64,000 bases of DNA from Arthrobacter sp. EM1. Lineage in GTDB: Bacteria > Actinomycetota > Actinomycetes > Actinomycetales > Micrococcaceae. The position numbers and the translations under genes are program-made. The DNA lies in NCBI RefSeq assembly GCF_029964055.1, contig NZ_CP124836.1, positions 3,472,001-3,536,000 of the forward strand. The letters are read 5' to 3'. The notes below the pieces were generated by a model, which saw only the letters and a list, made by a program, of their open reading frames with translations, was not told the origin of the DNA and ran no database searches. Positions within the stretch are counted from its first letter, which is position 1. Every line of letters begins with the position of its first letter. Positions 1 to 8,488 of the stretch are shown one piece after another.

Positions 1-1
1 G

Positions 2-928
2 ACCAGCGGCCACCTGGCTGTCGACGGCAGCGAGGCCTTCGGAGCCTTCAGCACAAACGAGGTCCTGCGCCTGGCCGGTTCGGTCGAAGCCGCATCTGAG
101 CACCCGATCGCGCGTGCCATCGCTGCGGCCGCGCTCTCCGCCGAACGCCGCACCAACGACGCCGGGACCCTTCCTGCCGTCACCGGGTTCCGGTCGGCCC
201 CGGGCGGCGGGGTCGAGGGAAAGGTTGCAGGAAAGGTCGTAACGGCTGGCCGGACGGGCTGGCTTGCCGAAAACCGCATCTCCCCGACCGCCACACAGCT
301 TCAGGCATTCAGCGCCGCCGAACATTCCGGGGCCACAGCCATCTGGCTCGCCGTGGATGGGCAGCCGGCAGGCATCATCAGCCTGCGGGACACGCTCAAG
401 CCGGGCTCAGCCCCCGCAATCCGCCGGCTCCGTGAGCTCGGCCTCCGGCCGATCCTCCTGACCGGGGACAATGCGGCCGTCGCCGCCCAGGTGGCCGCCG
501 ACGTCGGCATCGCTCCCGAAGACGTTTTCGCCGGGGTGCTGCCGGCGGGCAAGGTCCAGGCCGTCAGGAAGCTGCAGGACGCCGGCGCCATTGTCGCCAT
601 GGCTGGCGACGGCGTGAACGACGCCGCGGCACTGGCCCAGGCAGACCTCGGCATCGCTATGGGTTCAGGCACTGACGTCGCGATCGAGGCCGCAGACCTG
701 ACGGTCATGGGCAACGACCTGGGGCAGGTGGCCCAGGCCATCGAATTGTCCCGCCGGACCCTCGCGACGATCAAGACAAACCTCTTCTGGGCGTTCTTCT
801 ACAATGCCATCGGGATCCCGGTAGCAGCCCTGGGCCTGCTTAACCCGATGATTGCCGGCGCTGCCATGGCGGCCAGTTCCGTCCTGGTTGTGGCCAACTC
901 TTTGCGGCTCCGCGGCTTCGGCAAGTAA
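2..928 (+). CDS. Copper-exporting P1B-type ATPase, C-terminal part (5' truncated by window edge)
   Basis: The frame is open from the first bases and ends in TAA, giving 308 visible residues; the metal-binding domain, first membrane segments and phosphorylation site lie outside the window. Visible are the P1B nucleotide-domain motif SEHPIA (residues 32-37), TGDN (about 154-157), the hinge motif GDGVND (about 202-207), and the last two membrane helices. The seventh helix carries YN (in FFYNAIG) and the eighth carries MAASS, the pattern of Cu(+)-exporting P1B-1 pumps. The family moves monovalent copper out of the cytoplasm using ATP. A silver or other soft-metal substrate cannot be excluded without the N-terminal part. 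Confidence 0.9.
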   Translation, partial: TSGHLAVDGSEAFGAFSTNEVLRLAGSVEAASEHPIARAIAAAALSAERRTNDAGTLPAVTGFRSAPGGGVEGKVAGKVVTAGRTGWLAENRISPTATQLQAFSAAEHSGATAIWLAVDGQPAGIISLRDTLKPGSAPAIRRLRELGLRPILLTGDNAAVAAQVAADVGIAPEDVFAGVLPAGKVQAVRKLQDAGAIVAMAGDGVNDAAALAQADLGIAMGSGTDVAIEAADLTVMGNDLGQVAQAIELSRRTLATIKTNLFWAFFYNAIGIPVAALGLLNPMIAGAAMAASSVLVVANSLRLRGFGK

Positions 929-948
929 GCCGCCGTCCGCCCGCCGCC

Positions 949-1221
949 TCAGGCCGCGCCGAAGCGGACTGCGGCCCTGGCCTTCGCTTTGGCAGCTTCC
1001 TCGCCGCGGTCCTTGGCTGGAGCCTGGGTGACCAGGGCGGCCAGCAGGTGCTCGGTAGCATGTGCAATCTCGTGGACAGCCCGGTTGAAAGCCTCTTCAT
1101 TGACCTTCGACGGCTTGGTGCTCCCACTGATCTTGCGCACATACTGCAGCGCGGCGGCTTCCACCTCCGCGTCAGTGGCCTGGGGTTCAAAATTGTGGAG
1201 GGTGCGGATGTTTCGGCACAT
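949..1221 (-). CDS. DUF2277 family protein
   Basis: A 90-residue protein beginning MCRNIRTLHNFEP, the hallmark start of the DUF2277 family, followed by a conserved TDAEVEAAALQYVRKISG stretch. It is soluble and mostly helical, with no signal peptide or membrane segment. The gene is convergent with the copper ATPase (20 bp between stops). The family has no established biochemical function; it is widespread as a small stand-alone gene in actinobacteria. The identification is secure at family level only. Confidence 0.88.
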   Translation of the reverse strand: MCRNIRTLHNFEPQATDAEVEAAALQYVRKISGSTKPSKVNEEAFNRAVHEIAHATEHLLAALVTQAPAKDRGEEAAKAKARAAVRFGAA

Positions 1222-1320
1222 GCCTCCATGCTAGGCCCCAATCAACCTGGGATCGAGGGCATGGGGAGGGCTGCCCATCGACACTATTTTGGCCGGCAGG
1301 ATAGTTTGGGGGCATTGGAT

Positions 1321-1339
1321 CTTCCGGAACAGCCGGAAG
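1321..1339 (+). promoter_or_regulatory. Inverted repeat upstream of the WXG100 gene
   Basis: Arms CTTCCGG and CCGGAAG are separated by 5 nt, about 57 bp before the WXG100 start codon. It could be an operator or a 5'-UTR hairpin. No promoter hexamers could be assigned with confidence in the surrounding 174-bp spacer. Confidence 0.3.
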
Positions 1340-1395
1340 CCGCAGCGGAACCCGGCAGGGCCGGATCCGTTTCTAAGCTTTGAGGAGATTTTCGA

Positions 1396-1659
1396 ATGGC
1401 TATTTGGGGCGCAGATATTGCTCAGCTCAAGACTCTTGGGACGAAGCTGCAGGCCGGTTCGTCGGAGATCGACAAGCAGAAGTCGATGCTCACCAAGGTG
1501 CTCGAGGGCACCGACTGGAAGGGCCCGGACGCCGATAAGTTCCGCAGCGAATGGAACGGCCAGCACGTGGCGGCACTGGCCAAGGTTTCCCAGGCACTGC
1601 AGGAGGCCGGCAAGCAGGCGAGCCGCAACGCCACCGAGCAGGAAAGCGCTTCCCGCTAG
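1396..1659 (+). CDS. WXG100 family (ESAT-6-like) protein
   Basis: An 87-residue all-helical protein with a central WKG turn at residues 41-43, matching the helix-turn-helix hairpin and length of WXG100 proteins, the small substrates of type VII (ESX/Yuk) secretion. A strong GAGGAG ribosome site lies 8 nt before the ATG. It is followed at once by a perfect 18-bp-stem terminator, so it is probably monocistronic. No EccC-type ATPase, EccB/D/E or partner WXG100 gene is present nearby, so the secretion machinery would have to be encoded elsewhere. The C-terminal YxxxD/E export motif is not evident, as is usual for one partner of a heterodimer or for a homodimeric sAG-type protein. Confidence 0.85.
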   Translation: MAIWGADIAQLKTLGTKLQAGSSEIDKQKSMLTKVLEGTDWKGPDADKFRSEWNGQHVAALAKVSQALQEAGKQASRNATEQESASR

Positions 1660-1675
1660 GCAAAAACTCCAGACA

Positions 1676-1715
1676 CTAAGCCGGCCCGGACGCAGCAGCG
1701 TCCGGGCCGGCTTAG
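1676..1715. terminator. Bidirectional intrinsic terminator
   Basis: A perfect 18-bp inverted repeat (arms 1676-1693 and 1698-1715, loop AGCA) sits between the convergent WXG100 (+) and EamA (-) genes. The stem is very GC-rich, as is typical of actinobacterial terminators, with no long T-tract. Confidence 0.85.
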
Positions 1716-1726
1716 TCAGTTCGTGC

Positions 1727-2797
1727 CTACGGCACCGGTTCGACGTCGTTCGCGTGGTCCAGCGGTGCCGGCGACCCGGCTTCGCCGGCGCGGGACGGCG
1801 CCCGGAGTTCATCCAGCCGGACCAGGATCACGCCGCCGACAATCAGCAGCCCGCCGAGGAGCTGGATGGGGCCGGGCAGCTCGCCGAGCAAAAGCCACGC
1901 CCAGATGACGGCAAAGAGCACTTCGGTCAGCGACACAAAGGACGCCACTTTGGAGCCGAGGGCGCGTGCCGCCACAATGCCGGAGACATACGCAAGCACC
2001 GTGGCCAGGACCACAAGCCCGCTCAGAGCCACCCACCAAGGCGCCACCCAAGGGCCCAGCCGGGTATCGGCAGTGCTGAACGCCATCGGCAGCAGGCCGG
2101 TTGCCGCAGCAAGCCACATCGTCACTGCGCCCACCATAAGCCCGCCCGAGGCCAGTACGATCGGCGGCAGGGTGTCGTTTTCCTTGGCCGTGATGAAAAA
2201 ATAGATCGCGAGGCAAACGGCCGCTGCTATCCCCCACAGGACTCCGACGATGTCGATCTTGACGGCTCCGGTGAGGTCCAGGACCAGGACCAGCCCGGCG
2301 AGGGACAGCAGCGTTCCACCGACTGTCAGCGGGCGGGGCCGTTTGCGGCTGGCGGCCCAGAGCCACAGCACGATAATCACGGGGGCCAGGTACTCCAGCA
2401 GGAGGGCAACCCCGACCGAAAGCCGTGCCACTGCGTTGAAATAGAACAACTGGCAGGCCGCGACCCCAATAAGCCCGAAAAGCAGGACGGTAAGCCAGTT
2501 GTCCCTCAGCTGGTGCCAGCGCCCGCGCAGTGCCGGGACTGCGGGAACGGCCAGGATGAGCGCGGCCCCGGTGAGGCGGGCCGTGACTGCTGCCCCGGGG
2601 CTCCAGCCGGTCTCCAGCAACGCCTTGGCAAAGGAGCCGGAGAGGCCGAACACCGCCGAGGAAAACAGGGCCACACCCAGCCCGGATGCCATGAACCCTG
2701 CCGCCGCGCCGGGGCGGCGGGCGCCGGGCGTTTCGGGGGATCGTGACCCGGAATCGGCCATGGCGGGCGTTTCGGCCGGGTAGCGATCGGCAGGCAA
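1727..2797 (-). CDS. EamA/DMT-superfamily exporter
   Basis: A 356-residue inner-membrane protein with about ten hydrophobic helices arranged as two EamA repeats (roughly residues 37-170 and 185-325), the RhaT/YdcZ-like drug-metabolite transporter fold. Such proteins usually export amino acids or metabolites; the substrate cannot be read from sequence. The TTG start at 2797 is preferred because AGGAGG lies 6 nt upstream, whereas the first internal ATG lacks a ribosome site. The C-terminal tail is hydrophilic and Pro/Ala-rich. It is divergent from the CGNR regulator gene 72 bp away, which suggests that the regulator may control it. Confidence 0.88.
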   Translation of the reverse strand: MPADRYPAETPAMADSGSRSPETPGARRPGAAAGFMASGLGVALFSSAVFGLSGSFAKALLETGWSPGAAVTARLTGAALILAVPAVPALRGRWHQLRDNWLTVLLFGLIGVAACQLFYFNAVARLSVGVALLLEYLAPVIIVLWLWAASRKRPRPLTVGGTLLSLAGLVLVLDLTGAVKIDIVGVLWGIAAAVCLAIYFFITAKENDTLPPIVLASGGLMVGAVTMWLAAATGLLPMAFSTADTRLGPWVAPWWVALSGLVVLATVLAYVSGIVAARALGSKVASFVSLTEVLFAVIWAWLLLGELPGPIQLLGGLLIVGGVILVRLDELRAPSRAGEAGSPAPLDHANDVEPVP

Positions 2798-2869
2798 GGG
2801 CTGCCTCCTGTCAGGAGTAAAGTGATGTTATGGTCATGACAGTACGCCACGCCTACGTAAGGAGTCAAG

Positions 2870-3412
2870 ATGCTTTTTGCCCCTGACACTGAGGTGGCAT
2901 TGCGGTCGGTTGTCAGCCTGGTCAATTCCGCGGCCAACGGTGCGGAGCACCTTTCCACAGTGCCGGACCTGGATCGGTTTCTGGAGGCGGAGGGGTTCAC
3001 CGGCTCGCGGACCCGGGACGAGGCCGAACTTGCCGGAGTGCACCGCCTCCGCGGCGAACTCGCGGCCTTGTGGTTCGCTGACGAATCCGCTGCGGTGGAC
3101 ACCGTTAACAGGCTGCTGCGGGAGGCGCGGGCACTGCCCCAACTCGTCCGGCATGGTGATTGGGACTGGCACCTGCACGCCACCACCCCGGACGCGCCAC
3201 TGGCGCACAGGATGAGCACGGAGGCCGCCATGGCCCTGGTTGACGTCATCCGGAACAAAGAAATGGACCGGATGCTGGTCTGCGCCGCCGAGGACTGCAA
3301 CGCCGTGGTGCTGGACCTGAGCCGAAACCGGTCGAAGCGCTATTGCGACACCGGGAACTGCGCCAACCGCGCCCACGTGGCGGCGTACCGGGCCCGCAAG
3401 GCAGCCTCCTAG
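2870..3412 (+). CDS. CGNR zinc-finger / ABATE-domain putative transcriptional regulator
   Basis: A 180-residue protein with the C-terminal CGNR zinc ribbon: cysteines at 138, 143, 159 and 164, in the context RYCDTGNCANR and followed by VAAYRAR. The N-terminal ~125 residues match the ABATE-type sensor region (former DUF1470). Proteins of this architecture are treated as stress-induced DNA-binding regulators, but the evidence in the family is limited. An AAGGAG ribosome site lies 6 nt upstream of the ATG. The divergent spacer contains the palindrome GTCATGAC (2833-2840), a candidate operator shared with the EamA exporter gene. Confidence 0.88.
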   Translation: MLFAPDTEVALRSVVSLVNSAANGAEHLSTVPDLDRFLEAEGFTGSRTRDEAELAGVHRLRGELAALWFADESAAVDTVNRLLREARALPQLVRHGDWDWHLHATTPDAPLAHRMSTEAAMALVDVIRNKEMDRMLVCAAEDCNAVVLDLSRNRSKRYCDTGNCANRAHVAAYRARKAAS

Positions 3413-3523
3413 GCCACGTCAGAGCGGAGGGGCAGGGCATCACGGGCGCTGGCGGCCGGATCCAGCAGCAGCCCCGGCCATCGGTCGGCGCCGGAGGGGC
3501 GGCGGTCGGCGGCGGTCGGACAG

Positions 3524-3889
3524 CTAGCGGTCGCCGCCGGGTGCCTGGTCGCCGCCGGACCCTGGCGCGCCGGACCCTGGTTCAGGCTGCGCCGACTGGC
3601 CGCCTTGGCCGGCGTTCCGGGAGCTGAGGTTGACCCCGGATCCCTTGCCGAGGTGTTCGGCATTGGGCTTGTGGCCCATTGACAGCATGGCGAGCACCAC
3701 CAGAATCACAATGAACGCACTCCCGCCGGCCGTGAACGCCAGATCGAAGCGGGCCGTCTTTGCGCTGCCGCCGGAGGCAAAAATCAAGGTGGTGACGAAG
3801 GCCAGCACAGCCCAGAACGCGGAGAACATTAGCGGTCCCTTGACCGAGGTCCGCAGCTTGCGCGGGGCTCCTGATTTCTGCTGTGCCAA
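3524..3889 (-). CDS. Small two-helix membrane protein, function unknown
   Basis: The TTG at 3889 is chosen as start because GGAGGA lies 7 nt upstream; the frame stays open upstream, but without such a site. The 121-residue product has a basic N-terminus, two transmembrane helices (about residues 20-40 and 54-74) and a Gly/Gln/Pro-rich hydrophilic tail ending APGGDR. It is not recognised beyond a small actinobacterial membrane protein. It lies 85 bp downstream of another membrane-protein gene on the same strand. Confidence 0.6.
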   Translation of the reverse strand: MAQQKSGAPRKLRTSVKGPLMFSAFWAVLAFVTTLIFASGGSAKTARFDLAFTAGGSAFIVILVVLAMLSMGHKPNAEHLGKGSGVNLSSRNAGQGGQSAQPEPGSGAPGSGGDQAPGGDR

Positions 3890-3974
3890 GGTGCTTTCCT
3901 CCTGCAGCCGACGCAATGGGCGTGGCAATTGTGGTAGCGCAATCGTTCTACACCAGGTAGAACCTGTTCGCTTC

Positions 3975-4568
3975 CTAGTTTACGGCCTCCGCCGAATCTG
4001 CCTGCGCATCGTGCCGCAGCGTCAGTCCGGCCAGCACCCAGAGCACGCCACTGATAATGCCGCCGCCGCCGGCGATGCCGAGCAGCGCATGCGGACCCAG
4101 ATCGATGAAAAAGGGCAGCAGCGCCGCCGTGCCCAGTCCGATCACACCGGAGGCGATCCAGTCGCGCGCCAGGAGTGAGCGTCCCCGGAGGGTGATGCCG
4201 AGGTAGAGTTCTGCGGCGCCGGCAAGGCCAAGCCCCAGCGCTGCAAGGACACCGAAGACCAGGCTCCCGGAGATGAGCCCGACGGCGGCCCCTGTCCCGG
4301 TCAGCACGGCGCCGGCTGCCGACAGCACCTTTCCGGCGGCGGACCCGGGACGGAGCCCGGTCTGGTGGATGCTGCGCAGCAGCACCAGTCCGGTTGCCAG
4401 CAGGTAGGCGCCACCGGCCCATCCCATGCCCATGGCGGTTGGTGCAGCCCAGAAGACGGTCACGGCACCAAATCCCAGGGCGATTGCCGCCCGGATTAGC
4501 ACGGGCTTCCAGAGAACCGCCGCGGCGGGCAGGGCGGTGGACGCGTCAGGGGCTGCGGGGAGAGTCAC
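3975..4568 (-). CDS. Polytopic membrane protein, function unknown
   Basis: A 197-residue protein with about six hydrophobic helices rich in Gly, Ala and Leu, with short loops and a charged C-terminus (RHDAQADSAEAVN). No catalytic motif or known transporter signature is visible. It starts 9 bp after the stop of the MATE exporter gene on the same strand, so the two are probably co-transcribed, and the two-helix protein may follow in the same unit. Its role is unknown. Confidence 0.65.
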   Translation of the reverse strand: MTLPAAPDASTALPAAAVLWKPVLIRAAIALGFGAVTVFWAAPTAMGMGWAGGAYLLATGLVLLRSIHQTGLRPGSAAGKVLSAAGAVLTGTGAAVGLISGSLVFGVLAALGLGLAGAAELYLGITLRGRSLLARDWIASGVIGLGTAALLPFFIDLGPHALLGIAGGGGIISGVLWVLAGLTLRHDAQADSAEAVN

Positions 4569-4577
4569 ACGTCCAGT

Positions 4578-5936
4578 TTAGTGCGAAGCACCGAGCACCA
4601 TCCACCGGTCCGTTCGCGCCCGGGCGCCCAGCGTCACGGCCCTCGCCGCCATATACCCCAGCGAAAACGCCGCCCACAGCCAGAGCAGTCCAGCGCTGCC
4701 GCCAGCGCCCGTGTGCCCGACAAGCAGAAGTAGCGGCAGATACACCGCGAGATTCACGACGCCGGCAATCGCCAAATACTTTGCGTCGCCGGCCCCGATC
4801 AGCACGCCGTCGAGAACGAAAACAAATCCGGCGATCGGCTGGCCGGCCGCCAGTACCCACAGCGCCACCGCGAGTGCGGCACGGACTTCGGCGTCGGAGC
4901 TAAACAGCAGCCCCGCCCAGGGCGCCGCAGCTGCCAGCAGGATTCCCGTGAGCACACCGAACCCGATGCCCCAGCGGACCATAGTGCCCGTGAGCTCCCG
5001 TGCGGCAGCCGGGCGGGCAGCACCGAGTTCCTTGCCGATCAGCGCCTGCGCGGCAATGGCGAGGGCATCGAGGGCGAAGGCGAGGAAAGTAAAGACCGTC
5101 ATGGCGAGCTGGTGGGCTGCCAGGTTCACGGGCCCCTGGGCAGTGGCCACCAGGACCGTGGCGAGGATTGCCACCCGCAGGCTCAGCGTCCGCAGCATTA
5201 GCCACGAGCCCACCCTGGTCAGCGCCCGGATGCCGCGCCACTCGGGGCGCAGGGAGACCCCGTGGTTGCGGGCGTTCCGCCGGACAATCACCACATAAAC
5301 AACCGCCATGGCCCACTGCGCGATGCTGGTGCCGATGGCGGAGCCGGTGACTGACAGCTGCAAGCCGTAAACCAGGAAGAGGTTGAGCACGATGTTCAAG
5401 GTAAAGCCGGCGGCCGCGACAAAGAGCGGGGTCCGCGTGTCCTGCAGCCCCCGCAACACGCCTGTCCCGGCGAAGATAAGCAGCATCGCGGCGAGCCCGG
5501 GCATTGACCAGCGCAGGTAGTCCACAGCAAAGGTCCGCACCTGATCACGGGCACCCATCAGGTCCAGCAGCGGCCCGGCGGCAACGAAGCCCGCCACGGC
5601 AAGGAATGCCCCCAGCATTAACGCCAGCCAGACGCCGTCACGTCCGGCAGCGAGAGCCGTGGACAGCTGCCCATTGCCGACCGCCCGCGCCACGGCCGGA
5701 GTGGTCGAATAGGCCAGGAAGACCATAAGTCCCACCACTGTATGCAGCACCGCGGAGGCCAACCCGACGCCGGCAAGCTGGGCCACTCCGAGGTGGCCGA
5801 CGATGGCGGCATCGGCGAGGAGGAACACTGGTTCGGCGATGAGCGCCCCGAACGCCGGGAGTGCAAGGCGCAGGATTTCGCGCCGTCGGCTGGCCGGGGA
5901 CGGGAGCACTGCAGGAGGCGGGGCGGAGGCTGGCAC
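4578..5936 (-). CDS. MATE family efflux transporter (DinF-like)
   Basis: A 452-residue protein with about twelve transmembrane helices and two homologous halves, typical of multidrug-and-toxin-extrusion transporters of the DinF branch. The first helix region contains IAEPVFLLADAAIVGHLG, the classic MATE signature with the conserved EP. Such proteins export cationic organic compounds in exchange for H+ or Na+. The start is GTG, in a weak ribosome-site context. The divergent 194-bp spacer toward the thioesterase gene contains no other gene. Confidence 0.9.
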   Translation of the reverse strand: MPASAPPPAVLPSPASRRREILRLALPAFGALIAEPVFLLADAAIVGHLGVAQLAGVGLASAVLHTVVGLMVFLAYSTTPAVARAVGNGQLSTALAAGRDGVWLALMLGAFLAVAGFVAAGPLLDLMGARDQVRTFAVDYLRWSMPGLAAMLLIFAGTGVLRGLQDTRTPLFVAAAGFTLNIVLNLFLVYGLQLSVTGSAIGTSIAQWAMAVVYVVIVRRNARNHGVSLRPEWRGIRALTRVGSWLMLRTLSLRVAILATVLVATAQGPVNLAAHQLAMTVFTFLAFALDALAIAAQALIGKELGAARPAAARELTGTMVRWGIGFGVLTGILLAAAAPWAGLLFSSDAEVRAALAVALWVLAAGQPIAGFVFVLDGVLIGAGDAKYLAIAGVVNLAVYLPLLLLVGHTGAGGSAGLLWLWAAFSLGYMAARAVTLGARARTDRWMVLGASH

Positions 5937-6118
5937 GCAACCACACTAACGGCACCCCTGGCGTCGCACCGCTTCGCAGCACAACGCGTCCACCCGGACC
6001 GAAACAGCGTCAATTCAGTTCCGGCATGATTTGCCCGCCACCCCGGTCCGGCTTGCGGTGTGTGGCGTCCCGGATAGCATTTGTGTCGGGATCCGGCGGC
6101 GCTTCCGCAGCCCGTTAG

Positions 6119-6124
6119 TACACT
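6119..6124 (+). promoter_or_regulatory. Putative -10 element for a leaderless thioesterase transcript
   Basis: TACACT ends 6 bp before the ATG at 6131. With usual -10 to start-site spacing, transcription would begin at or next to the A of the start codon. No ribosome site precedes the ATG, which fits a leaderless mRNA, a common type in actinobacteria. Confidence 0.45.
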
Positions 6125-6130
6125 CTGTGC

Positions 6131-7105
6131 ATGAGTGAGACTGCCGCCAACGCCGTAACCCTGCGCTTCCTTGCAGCTCCGACCGACGTCGGGCACAGCG
6201 GTTCGGTCGACGCCGGCACGGTGCTCGAGTGGGTGGACAAGGCGGCTTACGCCGCCGCGGTCGGCTGGGCACAGTCCTACTGCGTAACCGCCTACGTGGG
6301 CAACATCCACTTCGCGAACCCGGTCAACAGCGGGGACATGGTTGAGGTCACTGCCACGATCGTCTACACCGGCCGGTCCTCCATGCACATCCGCACAGTG
6401 GTGTCCTCGGGCGATGTAAAAGGCGGTCCGGCAACGATGCGCAGCCAGTGTCTGGTGATTTTCGTGGCGGTGGGCGCGGACGGCAAGCCCGTCCCGGTGC
6501 CGCAGTTTGAACCGACCGCACCGGACGGGATCGAACAGCGCGACCACGCAGTGGCCCGGATCAAGGTCCGCGAGGAGATCGTGCAGGCGATGAGCGGACA
6601 GGAATACACCGACGCCGGCACGGCCGAGAGCGTTGTCCTCCGTTTTGTGGCCGCCCCCACGGATGTGAACTGGGGCGGCAAGGTCCATGGTGGCATCGTT
6701 ATGAAATGGATCGATGAGGCGGCCTACGTCTGTGCCTCACGCTACTGCGGCATGGACACGGTAGCCGTCTTCTCCGGCGGCGTGAGGTTTTATCGTCCGC
6801 TGCTCATCGGCCATGTGGTGGAGGTGGAGGCCCGGCTGGTCTACACCGGAACGAAGGGCATGCATATCGCGGTGCACGTCCGCTCCGGAGACCCCAAGGG
6901 ACGCGAGCTTCACCTCACAACGTACTGCCTGACCGTGATGGTGGCCCGCGACGAACACGGCACATCCGTCCCGGTCCCGCAATGGGTGCCGGTGTCCGAG
7001 GAGGACAAACGGCTGTACGCCCACGCCCTGGCACTGCTGGAGATCCGCGGCCGGGCACCCGGGAATCGGCTGCCCAACCATCTGCTGCCCAGTGGCGGCA
7101 GCTAG
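6131..7105 (+). CDS. Double-hotdog acyl-CoA thioesterase
   Basis: A 324-residue protein with two tandem hotdog domains (about 8-130 and 160-290), each with the pattern LRF-(L/V)AAPTDV ... W(V/I)D(K/E)AAY ... VY-TG ... SGD-KG. This is the BACH/ACOT7-like acyl-CoA hydrolase arrangement, releasing free fatty acid and CoA in the cytosol. The second repeat keeps the canonical NWGGKVHGG and WIDEAAY motifs, while the first has GHSGSVDAG at the same place, so only one active-site set looks complete. The gene is convergent with dnaB, with 3 bp between the stop codons. Confidence 0.9.
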   Translation: MSETAANAVTLRFLAAPTDVGHSGSVDAGTVLEWVDKAAYAAAVGWAQSYCVTAYVGNIHFANPVNSGDMVEVTATIVYTGRSSMHIRTVVSSGDVKGGPATMRSQCLVIFVAVGADGKPVPVPQFEPTAPDGIEQRDHAVARIKVREEIVQAMSGQEYTDAGTAESVVLRFVAAPTDVNWGGKVHGGIVMKWIDEAAYVCASRYCGMDTVAVFSGGVRFYRPLLIGHVVEVEARLVYTGTKGMHIAVHVRSGDPKGRELHLTTYCLTVMVARDEHGTSVPVPQWVPVSEEDKRLYAHALALLEIRGRAPGNRLPNHLLPSGGS

Positions 7106-7108
7106 CTC

Positions 7109-8488
7109 CTAGAAGCCGCCACCGGCATCCGCCGCCATGTTCGCGAACCTTGAATAGTGGCCCTGGAAGGCGACCACAATGTCTTTTGTGGGGCCGTTAC
7201 GGTGCTTGGCAATGAGGATGTCTGCTTCGCCGGCACGCGGCGATTCCTTGTCATAGACGTCTTCGCGGTGCAGCAGGATGACCATGTCGGCATCCTGCTC
7301 AATGGAGCCGGATTCGCGCAGATCCGAGACCATCGGCCGCTTGTCCTGGCGCTGCTCCGAACCACGGTTCAGCTGCGAGAGCGCAATGACCGGCACCTGC
7401 AGTTCCTTGGCCAGCAGCTTCAGCGCGCGGGAGAACTCGGAAACTTCCTGCTGGCGGGACTCCACCTTCTTGCCGGAGCTCATCAGCTGCAGGTAGTCGA
7501 GGATAACGAGCTTGAGATCGTGCTGCTGTTTCAGCCGGCGGCACTTGGCCCGGATTTCCATCAATGACATGTTGGGGCTGTCATCGATGAAGAGCGGAGC
7601 GTCATTCATCCGGCCCATCGTGGTGGCGATCTTGGACCACTGCTCGTCCTTGATCGTGCCCTTGCGCAGATCCTGCAGGCCGATTGTGGCCTCCGCTGAC
7701 AGCAGGCGCATGGCGATCTCGTTCCGGCCCATTTCCAGCGAAAACATCACCGTTGCCAGATTGTTCTTGATGGCAGCGGAGCGGGCGAAGTCCAGCGCGA
7801 ACGTCGACTTACCGACGGCGGGGCGGGCCGCAATGACAATCATCTGACCGGGGTGCAGGCCGTGGGTGAGCTCATCAAGTTCGTAGAAGCCGGTCGGAAC
7901 GCCGGTCATTCCCTCTTCGCGGTGGCCGGATGCTTCGATCTCGTCCACCGTGGACTCCATCACGTCCTTGAGGACCACGTAGTCCTCTGCAGTGCGCCGT
8001 TCGGCGACGGCGTAGATCTCGGCCTGGGCCTGGTTTACCAGGTCTTCGACCTCGCCGTCCTGGCCGTAGCCAAGCTGGACGATTTTAGTGCCCGCATTGA
8101 CCAGACGCCGCAGGACGGCGCGTTCACCGACGATTTCTGCGTAGTAGCCCGCGTTGGCAGCGGTGGGAACCGTCTGGATGAGCTCGTGCAGGTAGGCGGG
8201 GCCGCCGATTCGGTTGATCTCGCCCCGCTTGGTCAGTTCATCCGAAACGGTGACGGCGTCAGCGGGCTCGCCCCGGCCGTAGAGGTCGATGATGGCCTCG
8301 TAGATCGTCTCGTGTGCCGGGCGGTAGAAGTCCACACCACGAAGGATCTCGACGACGTCGGCAATGGCGTCCTTTGACAGCATCATGCCGCCCAGGACGG
8401 ACTGCTCGGCGGGAATGTCCTGCGGCGGCTTGCGGCTGCCTTCGGCTCCGCGGGTCCCCTCGACTGAGTCCAGATGCGTAACTGACAA
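7109..8488 (-). CDS. dnaB: Replicative DNA helicase DnaB
   Basis: A 459-residue protein with the DnaB N-terminal domain (about 25-130), a linker helix region, and the RecA-like helicase domain from about residue 195. Walker A is ARPAVGKST (221-229) and Walker B is in KLVILDYLQLM (around 325). It is the hexameric 5'-3' helicase that unwinds DNA at the replication fork and is loaded at oriC after DnaA opens the origin. No intein is present. Upstream lies a 625-bp gene-free stretch with several DnaA-box-like sites, which could link its expression to DnaA. Confidence 0.97.
   Translation of the reverse strand: MSVTHLDSVEGTRGAEGSRKPPQDIPAEQSVLGGMMLSKDAIADVVEILRGVDFYRPAHETIYEAIIDLYGRGEPADAVTVSDELTKRGEINRIGGPAYLHELIQTVPTAANAGYYAEIVGERAVLRRLVNAGTKIVQLGYGQDGEVEDLVNQAQAEIYAVAERRTAEDYVVLKDVMESTVDEIEASGHREEGMTGVPTGFYELDELTHGLHPGQMIVIAARPAVGKSTFALDFARSAAIKNNLATVMFSLEMGRNEIAMRLLSAEATIGLQDLRKGTIKDEQWSKIATTMGRMNDAPLFIDDSPNMSLMEIRAKCRRLKQQHDLKLVILDYLQLMSSGKKVESRQQEVSEFSRALKLLAKELQVPVIALSQLNRGSEQRQDKRPMVSDLRESGSIEQDADMVILLHREDVYDKESPRAGEADILIAKHRNGPTKDIVVAFQGHYSRFANMAADAGGGF

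Noticed and set aside
1289..2746. A 485-codon plus-strand open frame over the WXG100 and EamA genes
   Set aside because: It runs antisense to EamA and over the WXG100 gene in another frame, and its product is Gln/Arg/Pro-rich without any family features.
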